From contig JAFFSR010000307.1 in assembly GCA_017163975.1 (NCBI GenBank), forward strand, positions 558,001 to 622,000: a stretch of 64,000 nt of DNA, in the 5' to 3' direction. This DNA is from Anastatus disparis (lineage: Eukaryota; Arthropoda; Insecta; Hymenoptera; Eupelmidae). The notes below the pieces were generated by a model. It did no database searches, was not told the DNA's origin, and was given only the letters and a program-made list of their open reading frames with translations. Shown piece after piece: positions 11,954 through 22,953 of the stretch (positions are counted from its first letter, which is position 1; every line of letters starts with the position of its first letter). A program made the translations under genes and the position numbers.

Positions 11954-13214
11954 TTATATACCTTCATATACTTCTTTTGATGACGGATATGGTTTTTTTC
12001 TGTCGAGTAGAGTTTTCCTCAATCCCTTTCTATTCATTATGTTTGAATAGTCTTGTTGTGAGATGATATTCAGAAAGCCTTCTTCGCCGTATGGAAAAGC
12101 GAGAAGGTCTCTATCTGATTGTATTGTACAAGGTTCTTTCCGGGCGATTTGGACCGATTTCACGCGCCAGGCGTAATTTATCACATTCTGCCTCAGCGCC
12201 TTGCCCATCATCGGAGAGCAGTGTATTTCAGCGCTGAAAAGTAAAAAAAAGAAATGAAATATAATTTCAATTTAAAATTTTTATTATTTAAAAATAAAAT
12301 TTTTTAAATAAAATAAAACAGGAAAAGAATTATTATTATTTTAAGAAAAAACTATTTGAAAATTAATTATTTTAAAAACAAAAATATGTTAACTGTTACA
12401 TTATGATTATTGATAAAAAATTATCAAAATATTTTATTTTTTTTAATAAAATAATTTAAAAAAAAATAATATATGAATATATATTAAAAAGTTTTACTCA
12501 CTATCCTATTATCCTCGATTCTAGTTTTGTTAATTCCAATATTTTTTCGTATAGATCTCCTTGTCCGATGTTCTCGTTGTAATTATCATAATTCGTTGGT
12601 TTCGGCACTGGGGTCACATAGTTGAAAAATTCTTCACTTGACAATTTAAACACCGGCGTTTTCATAATTACAGCGTTTATACTGAGGATCAGTCGCGCCC
12701 AGTAAAACACGAGTATTTTATCTGTATACACTTGGTGTAAATTTGTCTTATAAGCTGCAAATTCCAAATCTCTTTTGCACTGAGATATGTTGATTCCCAC
12801 TGAACCCAATTTTTGCATATTAACGAACGGGGTCATCAGCGTTATTTCTCGTTCTCTTGAAAATTTATGAAAAACCTCATCATTGAGAGCTGCTCTTTGT
12901 TTTCTATCTTCTGATAAGAGAACGACCACTTCGTTTGGCTTGCGTTTCCTGTACGCACTCTTTCGTCTAGCTGTTGATTGAGGTATTTCATGTATTACCT
13001 CTATCTCTGCTCTCTCGTCATTTTTATTTTTTTCAGCACTGACACTAACACTTTCTGCGCATTCTCTTTGATTATTTAATGCGGCTGTATTTTCTTTTTC
13101 GATACTCATTTCTAATTGATTTTTCGCTCGTTGCACTTCTGCTTCATCCACTCTTTCTTCAATTAGTTGATCTAACCATGACATATCCACAGATATTTGT
13201 ATTTCAAAATTCAT
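11954..13214 (-). CDS. two-exon Polinton gene of unknown function, 330 aa
   Basis: Exon 1 runs from the ATG at 13214 to 12502, exon 2 from 12233 to the stop at 11954. The intron (12234-12501) has a GTGAGT donor and a strong acceptor (TTTTTTTTACTTTTCAG). Joining them keeps phase: 993 bases, 331 codons with stop. Exon 1 is acidic and helical at its N-terminus (WLDQLIEERVDEAEVQRAKN), has a basic patch near residue 85 (RRKSAYRKRKP) that could act as nuclear localisation signal, then a predicted helical domain. Exon 2 adds about 93 residues with a short aromatic motif. I do not recognise the family. It is the only minus-strand gene in the element and diverges from the gene at 14018, sharing an upstream region of about 800 bases. 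Without splicing the exon 1 frame would stop at the donor, so splicing is well supported. Confidence 0.72.
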
Positions 13215-14017
13215 TTTTTAAAAAAATTGTTTTTTAAACTGTAACTTTTTAATTTTTATAATACCACGGGAAAACAAAAGAAAACGTTGTGCATAACTCG
13301 GTTCTCTAAAATAAAATGAAAATATTTGAAGAAGTCAAAGCGCAGAAAGGTAGTTTTCTTCTAGTCTTGTAAGATGGACATAGAAATCGAGAAAACGTTG
13401 TGGACATTTCATCTGATATAGAAAATTTTAGAAAAAAATCATCTGGTCCAAGTGAAAGGTACAAAGAAAAAATTAAAGAAAAAACATTTAATAGGTTTTA
13501 CTGCAAGAGAATGCACTTAAGAAAAGATAGAAGAAAGTAATCGATATGTATACTCTGCAGGGGTGTTAAAGGGACAAAAAAAAAGGGGACGTCCGGTGGT
13601 ATAGCGATGAGTAGATTAGTAGGCATCATGTTTAGATGTTTTTTTTTTGCACTGACACTACTAACCAGATGTTTTTTTTATAGTAGTTGCCTTTCGGAAA
13701 AGATATTTTTGGAGTCGCAAGGCAACAGGTAAACATCCGTTATGTATTTCGACCATTTCTATACGTATAATATTGTTTTCCTTTTTTGCCCGATGACCGA
13801 TTTTCTTTTAAAATTTTTCTTGCAGCTTGTTCGTAGACAATATTTTTTTTAGACGCATAATATTGTTTTTCCTTGTTCCCTAAAAATCGATCTTCCCTTT
13901 CAGGAAAAGCAGTATATAAATAAATGGCGAAACTATTATTGCCACAGATAGTATTTTGTCTTAGTGACGAATAGAAGTATAAATTTTAAGTGTTGTGATT
14001 TTATTGAGAGAGAAATC
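13215..14017. promoter_or_regulatory. divergent intergenic region with TATA box
   Basis: Lies between the minus-strand gene at 13214 and the plus-strand gene at 14018. A TATA-like tatataaata at 13913-13922 stands about 100 bases before the plus ATG. Repeated short strings (gacgcataatattgtttt-like near 13770 and 13855, and agatgttttttttt near 13635 and 13660) suggest local duplication. No ORF of note. Confidence 0.5.
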
Positions 14018-16109
14018 ATGAGGAATATTGATGAAAATGAATTTCGTAAAATTATATTTCGGATTGTTGATTATTTAATTAACGCGAGATTGTCTTACGT
14101 TATACAGCGTAAATGCGATTCTGCATGGCGCCTGAAAGTACAGCATATGTCTATTTTACAGTTGAAAAAACAATTTGGTTGTATATTATCGTGTGTGTCA
14201 TTGCGCATGATTGCGCGATTGTTCAATATGATTTTTAAAGAAAACGATCTTGCTGTAATAGCAGCAGGGGAATACGTAATATCGAAAAATCTACATGATG
14301 CGTATGTACTCCAGGGTCTGATGAACGAATATAACGAGAAACGTTGTAAGTATAAAAAAAATGTTTAAATTACTAATTTTATTAAACTTCTTACTGAATA
14401 TATATAATTTTTGTAGCAATTTCAAAATGAAAATTTTTATACATTTCCTTTTTTTTTTAAAAAAAAATGATAGACATTTTTGTATATAACTTTAAATATT
14501 ACTATTAAATGATTTCTTGGTCTTATATTTTATATAACACGATTTTGAGTTGTAAATACTTAAAATATTATATTTTAAGGAATGTAAAATATCGTAATTA
14601 CAGTTTTCGAAAAAAAATTTTTTTCTAATCCATAAGTTTTTAAAATATCTCTTTATTACAATCTTCGATTTCAATTTATGTTGAGTCGATTATAAAGATA
14701 TTTCGAGAAATTTTTGAATAAAAAGATTATAAATCTGTGAAACTGTAATGTTGGTAGCTACTTATAAATCATATATCCTATTATATCATCTTAACCACTA
14801 TTATTATCAAAACCAATAGCTTACATTTTTCATATTAGAATAATTTTGTCTAATTTTACTAATTTTTCACGCGAATACTTTTTAAAAATAAAAGCTATTT
14901 TTTAAATAATTTAAAATATCATTTAATAAACATTAAGATGTATTAAAATTATTATTTTTATTGTATATAATAATAAATCATTGATGCTTGTAAGTTGAAA
15001 TTGAAAATTATGCAGCGTGTATATATATATAATTAATATATGATTCATTTTTACAGCTCTTGAAATATTACTAGCTAGTAGTAGTAGTAGTAGCGAGAGC
15101 GAGAGCGAGAGCGATGACAGCAATGCAAGCGATGTGGAAACATTATTTGAACAATCAGTCAACAATCCCGATTTGCCGAGTACATCTAGAAATAACGTTC
15201 GACGGCGTTTGTTTTACGATAACAATGAAGTAACTCGTAACGAAGAAGAAGAAGAAAGTGTGCGAATTGTACATGATAATGAGATGATTATAGACAGCGA
15301 TGCTGAAACAGTCATCAACGATCAAATCGTCCCGCAAGAACGGATACAAGAGGAATTCGGAAGAGATTTCGAATCAGGGTCCGAGGACTTCGAGTTTGAT
15401 GATGAAGAGCCGAACCCAGAAATAATTAGGCAGGGTGGTCAATTGACGCGTGCGGTGATAAACGATTATCCCGAGCCATTCAGTGTGGTTATAAGAAGTC
15501 TAAACCATAATGGCCCGGAAAATGCATCAGAGTCAGCAGCAAACGCGCCAGGTCGTTCGGAAAACCATGAAGAACGGTTTGCTACTTTACACAGTTTTTA
15601 TACGCAAACGGCACCATTAAGAGAGAGAGAATTTCACATAGCGAATGGCTCGCGTATGAGTTATCACTTTTTTGATGGAGGAGTACTAGATCGGCGTCTT
15701 AATGAATGTAAGTTTTCTTTATTATTATTATTATTATTATTATTGTTATTATTATTATTGGTATTGCTGTTATTATAATAGTATTGTTAATATATTTATT
15801 CTTTTATTTATTCTATTAACATTATCTTTATTATTATTTTATTCTTATTATTTTTAAAAATATTTTTTATTTTAATCTAAAGTGATTCGGAGGGAAGAAA
15901 ACGGAACTGACAGCGTATCGAATTTGAATTCAACGACTCTGCAAATTTATGCCCAGAGAATTAGGCCCGTTCGACGGGCACAAGAATTGCGTTGGTTCCA
16001 TACAATGTCTGAGGATCTTACATCAGCATTGTATACAGATTCGACCAGCGATTTAACCGATCTACTAGATCGGGTACACGATAGTTTCAATGGGCCTTCG
16101 GAAGAATAA
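14018..16109 (+). CDS. three-exon Polinton gene of unknown function, 401 aa
   Basis: Exons 14018-14345, 15057-15707 and 15883-16109, each with GT-AG signals: donors TT|GTAAGT and AAT|GTAAGT, acceptors TTTTTACAG and ATCTAAAG. All junctions are phase 1 and the joined frame is 1,206 bases without a stop. Exon 1 encodes a helical domain (residues 1-109; FRIVDYLINARLSYVIQRK, KKQFGCILSCVSLRMIARL). Exon 2 opens with a Ser/Glu/Asp run made by AGT/GAG repeats, continues acidic, and ends in SRMSYHFFDGG. Exon 3 is helical (YAQRIRPVRRAQELRWF). The GTG-initiated extension upstream of 14018 is not used because an ATG with a TATA box in front is available. No family recognised. It directly precedes the polymerase and may share exons with it (see findings). 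Confidence 0.7.
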
Positions 16110-16327
16110 AAAATTTGAAAACATTGTCTCATTCGTAAAGTTCGATATATAATGAAAAAAATACCAATAATAATAATAATGATGTTTTTTTAATGTTAAA
16201 GTATAATAATGATAATAATAATTTTGTTAAATAAAAAATTTTTTAATCAAAATTTTAAATAAATAAAGAAAATATTTTAAAACGATTTTCGAATTATTTA
16301 TATAATATCATCCTAAATTTTTCATAG

Positions 16328-19300
16328 CATCATCATCATCCTTCGTAGAAGGATCAAGCGCACTGGAAAACCTTTCCACGCATCTACCTGCTACCCCTCC
16401 TCCTACTGATGCTGCTGCTGCTGTTGCTGGTGGTGTTGAAAGCGAAGAAGAAGAAGAAGAAGAAGAGTGGGGAGACGAAAATGCATCGGAGGGAGAGATC
16501 GAGCCCGAGTCTATTTCCAATAGCTACGACAGTCATGAACGTAGTGACAACACTGAGAGGGATTTTCATACCTACTCAAGCGGGAATTTAGACAGGTATG
16601 AGAATGCGAGTGAGAGAGAATCGAGTGTGAGTGAGGCTGGTAATATTCAAATAGGTCTCGGTAGAGGCGCTAGTGCGGGAGAATTTTCGATAAGACCACC
16701 AGGCGTAAGATTTCGTATTAATCAAAGAGGTAATCATTATATCAGAAAATTCCAATTAAATGCAACAAGATTAATTCTTAGCATGCAACCCCCTGCGGAA
16801 AATTTTAATCCAATTGTATGGTTAGAATTGATTATGCGGGATATACATGCATATTTAATATCGTTAGGGGAAGAAAATGACTTAATAGGAATCAGTGTAA
16901 AAAGTATTCGCTTTAGCCATGGTCCAGCCGGAATGTCGCTAAGACCGATTATTGATTTTAATTACGACGATTTATGGGAACTTATATCTAATTTAACTCA
17001 GAGCAACGAAAATTTTGAGATAGACGAAAGTTTTGTTATAGAGGCAACGTATGTTAATTTACCACGAGGTACCGGTCAAAAAAATAAATTAAATATAAAC
17101 ATACTGCATAAAAAGTCAATAGTTTTTATACAAAATAAAGACAATTTGTGTTTGCCGCGAGCATTAGTAGTTGGAGAGATGTATATAAATTATAAAAATA
17201 ACAATTCTAACGATATGAAAAAGCAGTGGTCGTTCATTCGCGATGGCCGCAGAACTTTGCAAAAAGAGTACGCTTTGCAGTTGATAAAAAATGCAGAATT
17301 GAATATTCCGACGGAAGGGTGGGGGTTTCGTGAAATAGATAAATTTCAGAAATACTATAGTAGACTTGGCATTGCTATACAAGTATATGATAAGAGTAAT
17401 TTCGGAAGTGGGGAACCACCATTCTTTAACGGTCGCGCATCAATTGTCCAATCCAAAAATAATGTGAATTTACAAGGTGTCATAAATTTATGTTATGATT
17501 CTGATAAACGTCATTATCATACTATTTTAAATATAACCGGAGCAGCGGGTAAAAGATTTTTCTGTGAATATTGTAATAAATGTTACAGATATATTGACCA
17601 ACATAGGTGTTCAAATACATGCCCAAACTGTTTTCTATCCCCATCATGTGAAAAAGAAAATGGTATTATCTTGAAATGTAATGAATGCAATAGAACTTTT
17701 TTCAATAACGCTTGCTACAAAAATCACCAAACAAATGGAAACTATAAGGTGAAAAATAAAAAAATTTGCGAACTTATTAAAATTTGCCAAGTTTGTAATA
17801 AAGTTATTCATGTTCATAGGGGCAAGCACGAATGTGGGGTTAATTGGTGTAAGCTTTGTCGCGGAAAACATTCTGTTAACGAGTTATGTTATATGCGCCC
17901 TCTAGCCGCGAATGATGATGCAGACAATGTTCAAAAAAATACAAAGAAAACTCTGTTTGTATTTTACGATTTAGAAACACAACAAGATAGAGAGTACAGA
18001 AGTCACACCAGCACGCGATTGCACGTTCCCAACCTCTGCGTTGTACAGCAAACGTGTGATGATTGTTTGCAGAATGATGATTATTCTCAAAGATGCGATA
18101 CTTGTGGTATTCGCGAGCATGTTTTTCAAACAAACCCAATTAAGCAATTTTTAGATATGTGTATACGCGATAGAACAGATTTTAAGCAAATTATATGCAT
18201 TGCACACAATGCTGGTGGTTTTGACGCACAATTTATGCTGAAAGAGTTAGTAGAGAAATATAGTCAAACATCACCCCAGGTGATTCTTAACGGACAAAAT
18301 ATAATTTTGCTACAATGCGGAAGAACAAAATTCATCGATAGTTTAAATTATTTCCATATGAAATTGAGCGCATTAACGGAAACATTCGGCTTACCGGCTA
18401 GCGCGAAAAAGGGCTACTTTCCTCATCTGTTTAATAAAGTTGAGAACGAAAATTACGTAGGTCCATTGCCCGATACGCATTTTTACGCGCCTGATTCCAT
18501 GTCGTGCACGGAAAGAGATACCTTTTTTACGTGGTATGATTCCGAAACATTGAGCGGACGCGTATTCGATTTTAAAAATGAAATCGTAGAATATTGTCGT
18601 ATGGATGTTGAAATTTTAAGACGCGCATGTTTGGCCTTTAGAAAAATTTTCTTAGACGTAGGACAAATCTGTCCGTTTACATCTGCAACTACTATCGCAA
18701 GTGCGTGTTCTCTCGTTTATAGAAAAAATTTCTTATTACCTAAGAGTATTGGAATTATACCTCCTGCAGGCTATCGACGCTGTGATAAACATTCTCAGAA
18801 ATCAATTGAATGGTTATTAGCATGTGAACGAGAAAGCGGTCGTGAAATTATTCATGCTGGTAGGGCGAGAGAATTCAGGTTACCTGAAGGTTTCCTCGTA
18901 AATGGATTTTTGCCACCTTCATCGGAAAATCAGAATGCAAAGGGTATAGTTTTTGAATACGAAGGTTGTTACACTCACGGTTGTCCCAAATGCTTTGATA
19001 AAAATCGAGATACACCCATCGCTTTTGGACGTACGTTTAATGAAGTTTATGAAAATGCATGGATAAAAATAAATAAAATTCGAAAATGCGGATATGAGGT
19101 TCGCTGCATATGGGAATGCGAATTCGATAAAATTAAACTTGAGAATCCGGAAATAGCTGAATACGCGCGTAATCACCCTTTAATGAGTAATATTACTTTA
19201 AATCCTCGAGAAGCATTTTTTGGCGGAAGAACTGAAAATATAATTCCATATTATAAAATTAAGGAAGGTGAAAAAATTAAATACACAGATATATGCTCCT

Positions 19301-20640
19301 TGTATCCTTACGTTTGCAAACGTGGACGATATCCCGTTGGACATCCAAAAATTTACATTGGAAATAAGTGTCGTGAACTAACTGGAGAAAATAATAATGA
19401 TTTGCAACGCGTTGAGGGACTGGTCAAGTGTAAAGTCTTACCACCGCGAAACCTGTACTTACCTTTGTTACCCGTTAAAATGCACGGTCGTTTGTTATTT
19501 GCTCTCTGTCGATCTTGTTGCGAAGAAATGCGAGGAAGCGACTGTAATCACGAAAATGCTGGTGAACGAGAATTTACGGGTACTTGGGTAGCCGACGAAT
19601 TACGTAAAGCTGTCGAACTTGGCTACCGTATAACGAAAATACACGTTATATGGAAATACGAAATGACACACTTTAACGGTATTAACGGGGGTCTTTTTGC
19701 TGGATACGTAAATACGTTTTTGAAAATAAAACAAGAAGCAAGCGGATGGCCCGCCTGGTGTGTAAATGACGATGAGAAATTGCGGTACTTGGATGAGTAT
19801 GAAAAAAACGAAGGTATTCGATTAGATCGCGAGAAAATAGAAAAAAATGCTGGTCTAAGAGCTGTAGCAAAACTTTGTTTAAATTCTTTTTGGGGAAAGT
19901 TTGGACAACGCAGCAACTTAAAACAAACGGAAATCGTGAAATCGCGCGAAAATCTCTTGCGATTATTAACCTCTCCTGACAAAGGAGTTCTAAGTATTTT
20001 ACCTGTAAACGACGATATTTTATACGTTCATTGGCAGCTTAGAGAAGAAGCCGTTGAAGCATCATCCAATACAAATGTGGTAATAGCAGCATTCACAACT
20101 GCGCAAGCCAGGCTAGAATTGTACAAACACATGGAAAAGCTTGATAGACGTACTCTGTACTGTGATACCGATTCGTGTATTTTTGTAAAAAAGGACGATT
20201 CAGATGAATACGAGCCAGCCTTGGGAAACTTATTGGGTGATATGACGGATGAATTAAGATCTTACGGTCCTGGTACTTACATAGATACCATGATGTCTGC
20301 AGCACCAAAGTTTTACGCTTATCGTGCTGTGACACCGTCAGGAAATACTTATGAATGTTGCAAGGTTAGGGGAATAACTCTAAATTTCAAAAATTCATTA
20401 AAAATAAATTTTGATAGTATTAAAACGCTCATAGACGAGGTATTTGCGAGAAAGCTTAGAGAAGAGAATGAGAAAGAGACTAATAAAAACGAAATACGAT
20501 TGAATTTTAAATCTATACGACGCACACCTTACCACGATGTCGTAACAAGAGAAGAATTCAAAACCTGTAGCGTTGTTTTGAAAAAAAGACGATATGTTTC
20601 CTTATCGCTTTCTCTTCCTTTTGGTTACAAGAGTGAATGA
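16328..20640 (+). CDS. Polinton protein-primed DNA polymerase B, intact
   Basis: Replicative family-B polymerase expected to copy the element from a terminal protein primer. The frame is open from a splice acceptor at 16326-16327 to 20640, about 1,436 codons. No in-frame ATG occurs before about 16783, so the start is either an upstream exon or internal. Order: acidic Ala/Glu/Ser leader; DNLCLPRAL motif near 17140; a Cys/His-rich segment at 17560-17900 (several CxxC pairs); exonuclease motifs FYDLET (17960), HNAGGFDAQ (18208) and YCRMD (18592); polymerase motif A DICSLYP (19285), motif B KLCLNSFWGKFG (19870) and motif C YCDTDS (20158). All catalytic aspartates and the exonuclease acids are present and no stop or frameshift is seen. 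It clearly differs from the decayed polymerase at the left edge. The 3' end is followed by AATAAA-rich sequence. Confidence 0.95.
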
Positions 20641-20972
20641 ACAAAATATGAATGATAAAAAATAATAAAAAAATTCTATGAAATCTATTTTATTTTATAA
20701 AACAATTATCAATAATTCATAAACGCTAACAATACGCTAACACCCCGCGCGGTGATAAGCTTATACTTTTCTTATTTAGCTGATTAACGCGGAAAATAAG
20801 CTTATCCCCGCACACGTGTTGAATAAGCTAATAAAAAACACGTGTGCCCGCGCCGCCGCCGCCGCCGCCGCCCTCCCTACATCACAACTACTTAACTTGA
20901 AAAAAAAATAAAATTTAGAGGGGTTTCAACATAAAAGTATAAAACTTATGCCTCCTGTATTCAGTATTCGAA
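20641..20972 (+). promoter_or_regulatory. intergenic regulatory region before the ATPase
   Basis: Contains two gataagcttat / aataagcttatc strings, an inverted pair cacacgtgtt ... aacacgtgtg around 20812-20846, a (GCC)n run at 20851-20872, a TATAAAA at 20938-20944 and an arthropod initiator TCAGT at 20961-20965. The initiator is only about ten bases before the ATG at 20973, so the leader would be very short. The E-box/CACGTG palindromes could bind a bHLH-type factor; this is inference. Confidence 0.5.
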
Positions 20973-21635
20973 ATGGATACACGATGGAAACATCCCTTTA
21001 CGTGTATAATTTCGGGGCCTACTATGTGTGGGAAAACTGTTTTTGTAAAGCGATTTCTCTGTAATTTGCCACAAATGTGCGATGTGAATTTTGATCGTAT
21101 TCTCTTTTATTACGCCGAGTGGCAAGAAGCATACCGTAGCGAGTTTAAAGTAGGTGGTAATCAACGCATCGAATTTCGAGAAGGCTTACCGCAAGCTACA
21201 GACTATTCCAATGACAATGATAAGAGAAAATTACTCATACTCGACGATCTGATGCGCGAATCATCGAATAATACAGTACTTGATTTATTCACAAAAGGTT
21301 GTCATCATAAAAATATCAGTGTAATTTTCATCACGCAAAATATTTTTCATAGGGGGCCAAATCAGCGCGATTTATCATTGAATTCAAATTATATTGTGTT
21401 GTTCAAAAATCCGAGAGATCGCGCGCAAATACAATTTCTTGCTCGACAAGTTTACCCTGAGGATCCAAAGTTCTTGCAAGAAGCCTACATCGATGCCTGT
21501 AATAGGCTATTTAGCTATCTTTTATTGGATTTGAAACAAGATACTCTAGATGAGTTTCGCTTTCGCACCGACATATTTCCCGATGACAAGTTGCACTATG
21601 CTTACGTGCCTAAATTTTCATCGAGATTCAGGTGA
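20973..21635 (+). CDS. packaging ATPase (FtsK/HerA, A32-like), 220 aa
   Basis: P-loop ATPase that in Polintons and related viruses drives DNA into capsids. Walker A is GPTMCGKT at residues 15-22 and Walker B is LLILDDLM near residue 90, followed by the FITQN sensor-like motif near residue 125 and an arginine-rich FKNPRDRAQ segment. Length about 220 residues is normal for the family and the frame is open. A TATA box and initiator lie immediately upstream. It follows the polymerase by 332 bases. Confidence 0.93.
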   Translation: MDTRWKHPFTCIISGPTMCGKTVFVKRFLCNLPQMCDVNFDRILFYYAEWQEAYRSEFKVGGNQRIEFREGLPQATDYSNDNDKRKLLILDDLMRESSNNTVLDLFTKGCHHKNISVIFITQNIFHRGPNQRDLSLNSNYIVLFKNPRDRAQIQFLARQVYPEDPKFLQEAYIDACNRLFSYLLLDLKQDTLDEFRFRTDIFPDDKLHYAYVPKFSSRFR

Positions 21636-21693
21636 GCATGAAGAAATAAAAAGAAAGAAGCATCCGTAGCGGAGAAGCAGTCTTCAAATAGCG

Positions 21694-22155
21694 ATGGCTG
21701 AGACAACATCAATGGCCCCATCTTAAACAAAAAGGAAACCAGGAGGAGGAGGAAAGAGAAAAAGTTCCATCGAATCTAGCACCTGCTGCACGCCTGGGAA
21801 ATTATATTCAAAAAAGCACGTTGCACTTTTAAATGCTCTGAGCCACGCTGATAGTCAACAGCGCTCAGCTTTGATTCGTACAGCCGATAAAAATCTCATA
21901 AAGTGTATTTGCGAGTGTGCACTCAATGTATTGCAAGGTGTTGTAAAATTAAAAACTCATGAACAAAACCGTTTAAAAAAACACAAAACTATATTAAGAA
22001 AATTAGTAAAAAGTGGAAGAAAAACAGCTGGTGGTGCTGGTGCTTGGAAAGCTAAAAAACGTACTATAATTCATAGTGGTGGTTCTTTTTTATCACTTCT
22101 ATTGGCTCCACTGATAAGTACAATTTTTTCCAAATTTTCAGGAAACAAAAATTAA
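21694..22155 (+). pseudogene. small basic Polinton virion-type protein with one nonsense codon
   Basis: From the ATG at 21694 the frame has 154 codons but codon 11 (21724-21726) is TAA. After it the frame is open to 22155 and looks conserved: a Gly/Lys/Arg stretch (KPGGGGKRKS), a CCTPGKLYS motif, a central helix HVALLNALSHADSQQR, a Cys-containing helix, a basic segment, and a C-terminal hydrophobic helix GGSFLSLLLAPLIS. This layout (basic body, hydrophobic or amphipathic tail) is typical of a small conserved ORF found next to the ATPase in animal Polintons, thought to be a virion component. No other in-frame ATG exists, so the stop should abolish the product unless it is read through or is a sequencing error. 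Confidence 0.75.
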
Positions 22156-22182
22156 TTTTCTTTCAAGGCAAAACAAAAAATT

Positions 22183-22953
22183 ATGGAACGCGCTCGAAAA
22201 ATGGTCATTGTCCCCGAAAAAACTCTGGGACAAATACAAGGTTTTTCGCAGCAGCAGCAGGAAGGAGCTGTGCCTATAATTAATTCTTCGACAAATAGCA
22301 CAACTGAAAATATTGAAAAAACTATACAGACACCTGGTGATAATTTAACACGGCTTGATTCGGAAATGTATAAAATTATTAATTCTAAAAGTTTTAGCAG
22401 TGAGCGAGAAAAGTGTAGAAATTATTTGCAAGTTTTGAGGCGTTATTTATTTTTCAAAGATAACGAACGTATGGATGATGGTGAAATTGGTCGAGATATT
22501 GACGAAATCGAAGCTACACTGACACCTCTAACAGGAGAAAAAATACTCGATAACGTGCCTAAAATTTATGCTAGAAAAGCACGACTTTTACTAAAACATT
22601 GGCGAACTTTTGAGCCAGATCGATTAAAATGGGATAGTACTGGAAGCGTTATCGTAGATGGAAAACTTATACCACGGTCTAACATAGCAGAATTGCGTAA
22701 CGATGTTTTGCAAAAGAAAAAGAAAAAGATCGAGGATGATGACGAAGCGCCTATTGGTAGATTTGAATTTGCAAAGTTTATCGGGAGTTCAGAAACGCCT
22801 AATGATCTGATCGGAAACACGGAAATTCTAAAAATTGCTAATAGGCTAACGTCTCCTTTTAATACTGCTAAACGAAAAATGTTATCACCAGTATTTACTC
22901 CACCCGTAACGAGACATGCTGCTAAGAAAAAGTGGCTCAAAGCGGACCTATGA
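22183..22953 (+). CDS. conserved Polinton protein of unknown function, 256 aa
   Basis: Begins with a basic MERARKMVIVPEKTL segment followed by a Gln/Ser/Thr-rich linker, a helical domain with LDSEMYKII and YLQVLRRYLFF (residues 58-92), an acidic linker, then a compact domain KIYARKARLLLKHW ... WDSTGSVIVDGKLIPRSNIAELRNDVL (residues 127-178), and a basic C-terminus. The last block resembles a domain common to a Polinton ORF that sits just before the integrase. Biochemical role unknown. Its stop overlaps the integrase start by four bases (ATGA at 22950-22953), suggesting coupled arrangement. The frame is intact. Confidence 0.75.
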   Translation: MERARKMVIVPEKTLGQIQGFSQQQQEGAVPIINSSTNSTTENIEKTIQTPGDNLTRLDSEMYKIINSKSFSSEREKCRNYLQVLRRYLFFKDNERMDDGEIGRDIDEIEATLTPLTGEKILDNVPKIYARKARLLLKHWRTFEPDRLKWDSTGSVIVDGKLIPRSNIAELRNDVLQKKKKKIEDDDEAPIGRFEFAKFIGSSETPNDLIGNTEILKIANRLTSPFNTAKRKMLSPVFTPPVTRHAAKKKWLKADL

